Shown here piece by piece: positions 14,591-22,500 of a DNA stretch of 31,499 nucleotides. The notes beneath the pieces were generated by a model, which saw only the letters and a list, made by a program, of their open reading frames with translations, did no database searches and was not told where the DNA came from. The first letter of the stretch is position 1. Every line of letters starts with the position of its first letter. The stretch is from positions 1 to 31,499 of the forward strand of contig JBIOTQ010000026.1 of NCBI GenBank assembly GCA_044866075.1. Direction: 5' to 3'. This DNA comes from JBASRP01 sp044866075 (lineage in GTDB: Bacteria; Actinomycetota; AC-67). Both the position numbers and the translations under genes were made by a program.

Positions 14591-15442
14591 ATGCGCGCGC
14601 GAGTCTGGGGATGCAGGGGGTCACTTGCCTCGCCGGGACCGGAGACGATCCGGTACGGCGGTAACACGTCGTGCGTCGAGATCCGGACCGACGACAACAC
14701 CCTGATCGTCCTCGACGCGGGGACCGGTATCCGTCCGTTCGGATTGTCGCTCGATCCCGAGCACGACAAGACGATCCACCTGATGCTGTCGCACCTCCAT
14801 CTCGATCATCTGGAAGGACTCGGGTTCTTCTCTGCCCTGTGGCGGCCGGACGTCGAGCTGCACGTGTGGGGTCCACCCTCGCCGCTGCGCTCGCTCGAGC
14901 AGCGCATCGCACGCTACCTGTCGCCGCCGCTGTTCCCCGTGCACCTCTCGGACATCCCGTCCCATCCGCAGTTCCACGACGTGCCGGACGGCGAGTTCCA
15001 ATTGGGGACGGCGACGATCCGCGCGCAACCGATCTCGCACCGCGGGCCCACCGTCGGCTACCGGGTCATGGAGAACGGGAAGGCGCTCGCCTACCTTCCG
15101 GATCACGAACCGGCGCTCGGCGTCGATCTGAACGAGATGGAACCCGAGTGGATCTCGGGCCACTCGATCGCGGAGGACGTCGACGTGTTGTTCCACGACG
15201 CGCAGTACACCCCCGAGGAGTACGACGCCCGCGTCGGATGGGGACACTCGAGCGTCGAGCACGTCGTCACCTTCGGACTCGTGTCGGGCGCGAGGCAGCT
15301 CGTCATGTTCCACCACGACCCTCTGCACACCGACCCCGATCTCGAGGCGCTGGTCGCGCGCGCTCGCGAACTGTGGGGCGTGAACGGCAAGAACGGATCG
15401 GGCCCCGTGCTGGCGCACGAGGGGATGCAGTTCGAGCTGTAA
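14591..15442 (+). CDS. MBL-fold metallo-hydrolase (PhnP/RNase Z-like)
   Basis: This 283-residue hydrolase has the metallo-beta-lactamase fold. It begins with the WGCRGS motif and RYGGNTSCVEI (residues 21-31), typical of the COG1235-type phosphodiesterase branch. The metal site is SHLHLDH (His68, His70, Asp72, His73), followed by ISHRGPTVGYRV, DVLFHDAQYT, WGHSSVEH and MFHHDPLHTD. This branch includes cyclic phosphodiesterases such as PhnP and is related to RNase Z; the substrate here is unknown. The gene follows the PAS gene after 3 nt and must share its transcript. A gene for an adenylyl cyclase lies 4 kb away, but no direct link is visible. Confidence 0.88.
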   Translation: MRARVWGCRGSLASPGPETIRYGGNTSCVEIRTDDNTLIVLDAGTGIRPFGLSLDPEHDKTIHLMLSHLHLDHLEGLGFFSALWRPDVELHVWGPPSPLRSLEQRIARYLSPPLFPVHLSDIPSHPQFHDVPDGEFQLGTATIRAQPISHRGPTVGYRVMENGKALAYLPDHEPALGVDLNEMEPEWISGHSIAEDVDVLFHDAQYTPEEYDARVGWGHSSVEHVVTFGLVSGARQLVMFHHDPLHTDPDLEALVARARELWGVNGKNGSGPVLAHEGMQFEL

Positions 15443-15445
15443 CCC

Positions 15446-16207
15446 CTACCGCTTCCTGCTCGTATAGACCCGCGTCTCGTGCGAAAACGTGAATCGTTCA
15501 CGTCCGCGCGTCTCGGGGTGCGTACGGATCAGGTCACGCACGCGGTCCAGGACACGGCGGCGCTCGTCGTCGGGAAGGATCGCGATGAAGCTCGTGGAGG
15601 CCACGCGATCGACGACCTGATCCTCGTCGACCTCTTGAGGGTTGGGGAACCTCGCGAGCTCGAGCGGGGAGAACCCGGTTGCGCCGTCGAACGCGTCTCG
15701 CCACTCCTCGGTCTCGTGCCGGCGGATCGCGTTGCCGTACGCGTCGACGATGTCCGAGAGAGCGGCCACCCACGCACGCGAGCGGTCGCGCGCGTTCCAG
15801 ACCAGACCGAGACCGCCGCCGGGCACGAGGACGCGATGGATCTCCGCCAGCGCCCGCGGGCCGTCGAACCAGTGGAAGGCTTGTGCCGTCAGGACGGCGT
15901 CGGCGCAACCATCGGCAAGAGGAATCTGCTCGGCGGTCGCGGCGACGACCCGCACCGATCCCACGCCGCCGATGCGCCGCCACATGTCCTCGACCGGCTC
16001 CAGGGCGAGGATGCGCGCACCACTCGCGGTCAAACACTCGGTGAACTTTCCGGTACCGGCACCGAGATCGACGACGCGGCTTCCGTCAACGATTCCGAAA
16101 CGTTCGGTTAGGAAACGAACCGCATCGTCGGGATACGCCGGCCGGGCTCGCTGATAGGAGGCGGCGCCGGCCGAGAAACCCTCCGCGGCGGTGCGATCGA
16201 TCGGCAC
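15446..16207 (-). CDS. class I SAM-dependent methyltransferase
   Basis: This 253-residue methyltransferase of the Methyltransf_11 type is counted from GTG 16207. Motif I is VVDLGAGTGKF (residues 45-55), with the acidic ALEP after strand beta-2. The AQAFHWFDGPRALAEIHRVLVPGG block resembles small-molecule methyltransferases of the SmtA/trans-aconitate group. The substrate is not deducible. The GTG start is preferred because TACCGT lies 6 nt before it and family members begin near this SAGAASYQRARPAYP region; the open frame upstream is unrelated. It converges on the MBL gene (stops 3 nt apart) and diverges from gpgS across a 160-nt gap. Confidence 0.85.
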   Translation of the reverse strand: MPIDRTAAEGFSAGAASYQRARPAYPDDAVRFLTERFGIVDGSRVVDLGAGTGKFTECLTASGARILALEPVEDMWRRIGGVGSVRVVAATAEQIPLADGCADAVLTAQAFHWFDGPRALAEIHRVLVPGGGLGLVWNARDRSRAWVAALSDIVDAYGNAIRRHETEEWRDAFDGATGFSPLELARFPNPQEVDEDQVVDRVASTSFIAILPDDERRRVLDRVRDLIRTHPETRGRERFTFSHETRVYTSRKR

Positions 16208-16213
16208 GGTCGC

Positions 16214-16219
16214 ACGGTA
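16214..16219 (-). promoter_or_regulatory. TANNNT -10 box of a probable leaderless promoter (methyltransferase)
   Basis: TACCGT on the minus strand ends 6 nt before GTG 16207, with no Shine-Dalgarno. It supports the GTG start over longer open-frame versions. Confidence 0.5.
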
Positions 16220-16367
16220 CCAAGGACGCACCCAGGACCGTTGCCGCTGGTCACCCGCCCCCCGTACTCTGTGCGCGGCCCAGGGGAATCCGGCCACTGT
16301 TTCGAAGGCTCGCGGCCCGGGCAACATCTTGCCGCTCTCGAAGAATAGCAACCTTGTGGAGGAGCGA

Positions 16368-17384
16368 ATGGACGATCTGAGGACTGGATCGCGCAACGGG
16401 CTTCCGTGGCTCACGGGGCTCGCGCAGCGCTGGCACCGGCGCCGGACCTACGGCGCGGGGGCCTTGCCGGCGATGCGCGAGCTGACCGCGCGCAAGCTCG
16501 GCTCCGGTGAACGCGTCAGCGTCGTCCTGCCGGCTCTCAACGAGAGCGAGACGATCGGCGAGATCTGCGCGACTATCCGCGACCGGCTGATGCGCGGCCG
16601 CGCGCTCGTGGACGAGCTCCTCGTCGTCGATTGCTCATCGACCGACGGCACCCCGGAGATCGCGGAGCGGAACGGTGCGCGCGTGTACGACGTCGGGGAC
16701 CTGATCCCCGAGATCCCGGTCTCTCCTGGGAAGGGCGAGGCCCTGTGGCGCAGCCTGTCCGCGGTCGAAGGCGACATCGTGGTCTGGATCGACTCCGACA
16801 TCCGCAACTTCTCGCCGCGGTTCGTCACACGGCTCGTCGCGCCGCTCCTGACGGATCCGACGGTGTCGTTCGTGAAGGCCTTCTACCGGCGCCCGATCGC
16901 GCGCGGTGACGAGCTGTTGCCGGACGAGGGCGGCCGCGTGACCGAGCTCCTCGCGCGCCCGTTGCTCGCGGCGCTGTTCCCGGAGCTATGCGGCTTCACG
17001 CAGCCTCTAGCCGGGGAGTACGCGGGGACCGTCGATGTGCTGCGGCGCGTCCCGTTCTTCACGGGATATTCCGTCGAGGTCGGGCTTCTCATCGACCTCC
17101 TCGACGTGATCGGTCTCGACGGGCTCGCGCAGGTCGATCTCGGCGAACGCATCCACCGTAACCGTCCGCTGGCAGAGCTGGGACCGATGGCTTACGGCAT
17201 CGGACGGACAATCATGAAGCGCGCTGAGGAACGAGGGCGATTGGGCTCGAGCACCGAGTTCCCGACGGCGCCCTTCCTCCGGGCGACGCCGGACGGCATG
17301 GAAGCCAACGACGTGATCGAGATCGAGCGTCCTCCGATCGATTCCCTCGGTGATCTCCGCGCGGCCGAGGCCACGGGCTCGTAG
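16368..17384 (+). CDS. gpgS: glucosyl-3-phosphoglycerate synthase
   Basis: This 338-residue GT81 glycosyltransferase transfers glucose from a nucleotide sugar to 3-phosphoglycerate. The product is the precursor of glucosylglycerate, a compatible solute, and in mycobacteria of methylglucose lipopolysaccharide. Recognisable GpgS segments are SVVLPALNESETIGEI (51-66), VDCSSTDGTPEIA, VSPGKGEALWRSL (118-130), the metal motif DSD (142-144), VKAFYRRP, GGRVTELLARPLLAALFPEL, QPLAGEYAGT, GYSVEVGLLIDLLD and HRNRPLAELGPM. The N-terminal 40 residues match the RTYG-type start of the family. The start is ATG 16368 with GGAGGAG 3 nt upstream. The partner phosphatase gpgP is not in the window. A second glycosyltransferase lies tail to tail 2 nt away. 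Confidence 0.93.
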   Translation: MDDLRTGSRNGLPWLTGLAQRWHRRRTYGAGALPAMRELTARKLGSGERVSVVLPALNESETIGEICATIRDRLMRGRALVDELLVVDCSSTDGTPEIAERNGARVYDVGDLIPEIPVSPGKGEALWRSLSAVEGDIVVWIDSDIRNFSPRFVTRLVAPLLTDPTVSFVKAFYRRPIARGDELLPDEGGRVTELLARPLLAALFPELCGFTQPLAGEYAGTVDVLRRVPFFTGYSVEVGLLIDLLDVIGLDGLAQVDLGERIHRNRPLAELGPMAYGIGRTIMKRAEERGRLGSSTEFPTAPFLRATPDGMEANDVIEIERPPIDSLGDLRAAEATGS

Positions 17385-17386
17385 CT

Positions 17387-18787
17387 TCAGTCGGACTGCG
17401 CGCCCAGAACCTCTTCGGCTTCGGCCTGCGCCGGTTCCGCCGGCGGCACCGTCTGCTCGGCGAGCGAACGCTTGACGCCGGCCGCGGCCCATCGGCGCCG
17501 CAAGTAGTCCTTGCGATCGAGGAACAGGTCGGTATAGCGGCCGATCCGCTCCTCGGCGGTTTGCTGGTCGTCCGATGAAGCCTCCTGCACGAAGGTGGCC
17601 GTCCGCGCGAAATACAGAGGAATCATCGAGTCCAGGAGTTCCGAGGGGGAGATCGCGGCCGCACTGAACGCGACGAGATAGTCGTAGACGATGTGCGCCC
17701 ACAGCTCCACCGGGAGCACGAACCCTTCCGTCTTCTCGGCGGCCTCGTCCGTCGCGCGCACGACGGCGGAGAGCGTCTCCGCGGCGAGGACGTCGCGCCA
17801 TAGCTTCTCGTACTTCATGTATCCCTCGATGAAACGCCACGTGAGACGGCCGGTGCGGATCCTGATCTCTTCGGCGCTCGTCGCGGCGCGGAACCCGTAG
17901 GTGGGCACGCTCATGATCTCCTCGACGCGCTGCCACCTATCGACGTAGCGCCCGGCGAGGGCGAAGAGGGATCCGACGACTTGCCGGAACATCGGGCCGA
18001 GATGCGCGCCGGGGTCCTTCGCGTCGTGCACCTTCGCGCCCAGTTGGGTCTGGCACACGCGGAAGCCCTGGACGATCGCCGTCGTGGTCATCCAGATGTC
18101 GATGCCGTACCGCGCGACGTCGGTCTCCCACACGTCCTGCTCGCTCCAGTACGACGCGAGCTTGCCCGAGAAGCCGAACTCGCCGCCGATCGGCTGCCGG
18201 ACGCGATAGCCGTACAGAGCGGCCGTGAGCGGAAACGCGATCGCGTTCGTGATCGTACCGTCGTACTTGTGGCGCGCGTAGATCGGCGCGACGAAGTCCT
18301 GACCCGACGCGACGACGGGCTTCAGCAGATTCTCGACCCACTGCGGCGTGATGGACCGCAGATCGGCATCGAACACCGCGCACGCACGTGCGCCGGTTTG
18401 TGCGGCCGTCGCGAAGATCGAACGGAACGCGCTGCCCTTCCCCGAGATGCCCTCGTACCGAAGGACCAAGCGCGTCGGCGCTGGGGCCTTCGCGTCGATC
18501 AGGAGCAGTTCCTCGTCCGGCGCCGTCGACGCCTCGAGCGCCGCCTGCGGCGTCCCGTCCTCCGATCCTCCGTCGGAGACGACGATCGCGGCGGGCACGC
18601 CGGGGAACGCTCGCCGCAATCCGGCCTCCACCGCGCGCACGACGTTGCCGATCGTGCGCGCGTTCTCGAAACACGGGATGCCGCAGATGATCTCGATCCC
18701 CTCGAGATCGGCGAGGCGGCCCGCGACGATGCGCGCGTGAAGATCGGGCTCGATCGCGCCTGACCGGACGTTGCGCTTCCGGGGCAT
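17387..18787 (-). CDS. GT-A glycosyltransferase, mannosylglycerate-synthase-like
   Basis: This is a 466-residue cytoplasmic glycosyltransferase. The GT-A core has IICGIPCFENARTIGNVV (about 33-50), SDGGSEDGT, GISGKGSAFRSIF and the metal motif FDADLRSITPQW. Then follow QPIGGEFGFSGKL and YGIDIWMTTTAIVQG. The last three recall single-step mannosylglycerate synthases (GT78), with matching D-A-D, QPxGGE and GIDxxxT elements, so the acceptor may be glycerate or a similar small acid (inference). A helical C-terminal part (about 300-440) and a Pro/Glu/Ala-rich tail follow. The ATG start has TAGCAT 6 nt upstream and no ribosome site. Its gene converges on gpgS, a possible osmolyte cluster. A generic family 2 transferase remains possible. 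Confidence 0.82.
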   Translation of the reverse strand: MPRKRNVRSGAIEPDLHARIVAGRLADLEGIEIICGIPCFENARTIGNVVRAVEAGLRRAFPGVPAAIVVSDGGSEDGTPQAALEASTAPDEELLLIDAKAPAPTRLVLRYEGISGKGSAFRSIFATAAQTGARACAVFDADLRSITPQWVENLLKPVVASGQDFVAPIYARHKYDGTITNAIAFPLTAALYGYRVRQPIGGEFGFSGKLASYWSEQDVWETDVARYGIDIWMTTTAIVQGFRVCQTQLGAKVHDAKDPGAHLGPMFRQVVGSLFALAGRYVDRWQRVEEIMSVPTYGFRAATSAEEIRIRTGRLTWRFIEGYMKYEKLWRDVLAAETLSAVVRATDEAAEKTEGFVLPVELWAHIVYDYLVAFSAAAISPSELLDSMIPLYFARTATFVQEASSDDQQTAEERIGRYTDLFLDRKDYLRRRWAAAGVKRSLAEQTVPPAEPAQAEAEEVLGAQSD

Positions 18788-18793
18788 GAAGCG

Positions 18794-18799
18794 ATGCTA
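18794..18799 (-). promoter_or_regulatory. TANNNT -10 box of a probable leaderless promoter (glycosyltransferase)
   Basis: TAGCAT on the minus strand ends 6 nt before ATG 18787. The same hexamer lies 9 nt before the TetR gene start. Confidence 0.5.
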
Positions 18800-18816
18800 C
18801 CCGCCGGGCGGGGGGC

Positions 18817-19527
18817 CTACCCCTTTCTTTCGGCGAGCCCGAACATCTCGACCTTATGGGCCTCGCGGAAGAAATCCTCGCCGAAATACTTCAGCATGTA
18901 TTCGACCTGTGAGACGTGTTTCTCGATCGCCTGCAGTTTCAGGTCCAGCAGGTCCTTCGGGACCTCGTAGTAGATCGCTGCGTCCTTTTTGTTCACCACC
19001 GGCGGGAAGCCGGGAGCGAACACGTTGAACTTCTGGAAGCGCGGGCCGAACTCTTCGACCCATTCCGGCGTGGCGATGGCGTAGTAGAGCTTGGCGCCGG
19101 GCTTCGCGGCCGCGCGGAACGCGTCAGTGGTCCACGCGCACACGGCCTTGTGGTCGGGATGGTCGGTCATCCCGTCGGGCCCGAACGTGATGACGGAGTC
19201 CGGCTGCACGTCGCGCATGAAGGCTTCGACCTTGGCCGCACCCTCCTCCGCAGGGACGTCGGCGCACGTGCCGTCGGTGTAGCCGAGCCAGTGATGTTCC
19301 TTGACGCCGAGGATCGCGAGCGACTCAATCAGCTCTTGCGCGCGCACCTCCCCCATCGTCTCCGACGGCCAGCGCTTCTCGTCCCACGATCCGCCCTCGC
19401 CCTTGGTCGCCGTGACGCAGACGACGCGGTCGCCGGCGCGTGCCGCGCGGGCCATGAGGGCGGCGGCGAGGTAGGTCTCGTCGTCGGGGTGCCCGAAGAC
19501 GCCGAGGATAGTTCCCAGATCGTCCAT
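18817..19527 (-). CDS. PIG-L/LmbE family deacetylase
   Basis: This 236-residue zinc hydrolase is of the family that de-N-acetylates GlcNAc-type sugars, including MshB and Mca of mycothiol metabolism. The metal site is GHPDDE (residues 12-17; ligands His13 and Asp16) plus HPDH (123-126, His126). Length is a little shorter than MshB. The substrate is not deducible, although the family suggests a GlcNAc conjugate. An ATG at 19527 with GGGAG 5 nt upstream is the best start; a GTG one codon earlier is also open. The gene follows the giant kinase-cyclase gene by 19 nt on the same strand, so the two are probably co-transcribed. Confidence 0.9.
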   Translation of the reverse strand: MDDLGTILGVFGHPDDETYLAAALMARAARAGDRVVCVTATKGEGGSWDEKRWPSETMGEVRAQELIESLAILGVKEHHWLGYTDGTCADVPAEEGAAKVEAFMRDVQPDSVITFGPDGMTDHPDHKAVCAWTTDAFRAAAKPGAKLYYAIATPEWVEEFGPRFQKFNVFAPGFPPVVNKKDAAIYYEVPKDLLDLKLQAIEKHVSQVEYMLKYFGEDFFREAHKVEMFGLAERKG

Positions 19528-19546
19528 CACATCTCCCTGTTGTCGG

Positions 19547-22500
19547 CTACCACAGAACGGCGTAGACGCGGTGCGTACCGGCCAGTCCCTTCAGCTCGAC
19601 ATCGCGACCGTCGTCGAACGTGAACTCGCCGCTCGACGCCGTCAGCTCGCGGAGCAGCGACGACACGAGGATCTCGCCGCCGTTCGCGGCCCCGCCGATC
19701 CGCGCGGCCAGGTTCACGTGCCGCCCGTAGAAGTCGCCCGCGTCGACGATCGCCTCGCCGGTGTGGAGGCCGATGCGCACGCGAACGCTGTCCTCCGGCT
19801 CCTTCTCAGCGTGGGTGGCGAGAGCCCGTTGGATGTCGATCGCGCACGTGAGGGCGCGCCGGGCCGAGGAGAACGCCAGCATGAAACCGTCGCCCTGCGA
19901 CTTCACCTCATAGCCCCCCTGCGCTTTTACTTGCTCGCGCACGATCGCGTTGTGCGTGCGCAGCAGCTCGATCCACCGGCGGTCGCCGAGCCGCTCGTTC
20001 ATCGCCGTCGAGCCTTCGATGTCGCTGAACAGAAGCGTCACGGTTCCGTCGGGCGCGGCGTGCGAGCGCAGGTCAGGCTGCTCGCGCTCGACGGCCTGCT
20101 CGACGCGGTCGATCGAACTGCGGACGTCGGTGGGGATCGCCGCGCCGCGCGCCTCGAAACGAAGCGCGAGGGCGCGCTCGGCGAGCGGCGACATGCCGAG
20201 CTCGCGCGCGATCTCGAGCGCGCGGTCGAGGTCGCGCCCGGCTTGGTCGAGGTCGCCCGGGCCGCGGCGTCGGATGCGGACGTCGGCCATCTCCGTCAGC
20301 GATTGCGCGAGGAACGGCCGCGCTCCCATGCGCGCGTGGATGCGCGTAGCGGCGGCGAACCGTTCGACGGCCTCGTCGAGCCTCCCCGCACCGGCGTCCA
20401 GGAGGCCGAGGTAGTACGCGCCGGCCCCGAACGCGTTGACGGCGCCGCCGCCGATGATGTTGCGATGCTCCTGGCGTTTCAGCGCCTCGGCGATCTCCGG
20501 CACGAGCTCCGTTCGGTCCAGCGCGATGGTCAGGTGGGCGGCGATCGCCAGCATCATGTTGACCACGAGCCCTTGCCGGAACATGCCGGCCAGCCCCTCG
20601 ACCGTCGCTTCATCGAGCAGGCCGAGCGCCGCGTCCCGGTCTCCGAGATGGAACTGCGCGTAAGCGGCGATCAAGGGGAACCACACGACGCGCTGCGCGT
20701 ATTGGGGCGCGTACGCCGCGAGGTTGTCGAGGAACTCGCGCAGCTTGTCCTTGTCGCCGCGCTGGATCGCGGGGAGAAGCATCTGGGAGTTATAGACCTG
20801 GATCGCGTCCGGTTCCTGGGCGCGGAGGCCGATCTCGTAGGCCTCGCGCGTGTAGCGGTCGAACTCCTCGAACCGGCCGGCGATCGCGGCCATCGTGGCC
20901 TTTCGCGACAACGCGTAGAGGAGATAGCGCGGGATCCGGGACTCCTCCGCGACCCGCGCGTAGTCCTCGACGGCCGCGTTGGCGCGGTGCATATCCGGCA
21001 GCTCGGTGAGCGCGATGATCCGCCACATCAACCCGTCGAGCAGCAGTTCCTTGTCGGAGATCTCGCGCGCCAGGTCGACGATGCGGTCCCCCGCTTCCAG
21101 GCGGACTTCGGGCGGATCGGAGGACCAGAGCACGTACGCCCGGGTGCTCAGGGCCTCCGCGAGCGCCGCAGGATCCTCCGATGCTTCGGCCGCGGCGACG
21201 GCCTGGTCCGCCAACGTCCGCACGCGTGCCTGGTCGCCGAAGTAGAGCGTCCGCGCGAGCTCTCCGCACAACCGAGACCGCAGCGCGAGGTCCTCCTCGC
21301 CGATCGCGCGCAACGCCTCGTCGAGGATCGCCGCGCGGCGTTCGTCGATGAAGCCGAACCCGGCTCCGGCGCGCAGTCCGATCGCCGCCGCCGCCAGCAG
21401 ACGCGCGTCGCCGGTCGTGCGCGCGAGGTCGGCCGCCTCGAAGAACGCGGCGCGCGCCGACTCCACATCCCCGGCTCGGCGGTTGGCCTCGCCGAGCTCG
21501 AGCAAGAGTTTGCAGCGGCGCGCCGGGTCGCCGGGCGCGAGCTCGAGCGCCTCGAGCGCCATGCGGTAGTGCTTCGTCGCTTCCTCGTAAGCGAGCTGCG
21601 ACAGGGCGCGCTCGGCGGCGCGCTCGGAGTAGCTCACGGCTTTGCCGACGTCGCCGCCGGGCGACGCTTCGAGGAAGTGATACGCGAGCTCGGCCATGTG
21701 CGGTTCCGGCGCGTCCTTGTAGAGCATCTCCAGCACCTCGCCGATCCGCCGGTGCAGCCCGACGCGCCGCGTCGTCGGGATCTCCTCGTACAGCGTCTCG
21801 CGGATGAGCGCATGCGAGAACGCGTAGCGGTCGCGCGAGCGCGGCGTCTCGCCGACGACGCGCGCGCCGACGGCCTCCTCGATCGCGTCGGTGACCGCCG
21901 CGGGGTCGAGATCGGTGACCGCTTGCACGACGCCGAGCGTGAACTCGCGTCCGACAACCGATGCGATCTGCAGCAGGCCGTTCGACGAGTCCGAGAGCTG
22001 ATCGAGACGCCGCCCGACGACCTCGCGCACGCTCTGCGGAACGCTGATGCTCCAGGAGCCGCCCGCCGGGCGTTCGAGACGTCCTTCGCTGACGAGAAGA
22101 CGCACGCACTCGGCGACGAAGAACGGGTTCCCTTCGGTCTCGCGATGCATCGCGCGGACGAGTTCCGGCGGCGGCTCCATCCCGCTGCTCATCTCGATGT
22201 AGCGCGCGACGTCGTCCTCGGTCAGCCCGCGCAGGACGACTCGGCTCGAGACCTGTTCGCGGGTCAGCTCGGCGAGCGCCTGCGCGAGCGGGTGCTGCCG
22301 GCGCAGCTCGACGTCGCGGTAGGTGGCGAGGATCAGCAGACGGCTGGTGCGCATCTCACGCGCGAGGAACTGGAGCAGCAACAGCGACGGCTTGTCGGCC
22401 CAGTGGAGGTCGTCGAGCACGATGACGAGTGGCTGCGCCTTCGACCCGTTGCGGATGAACATCGCGATCGAATCGAAGAGCCGGAAGCGCGCCTGCTCGG

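Noticed and set aside
16260..16270. TACTCT as the gpgS -10 box
   Set aside because: It fits TANNNT, but it is about 100 nt from the start and such hexamers are common by chance; gpgS has a normal ribosome site, so the promoter position is undecided.
16208..16414. N-terminal extension of the methyltransferase frame
   Set aside because: It runs through the gpgS promoter and start with no family similarity; GTG 16207 has a promoter box 6 nt away.
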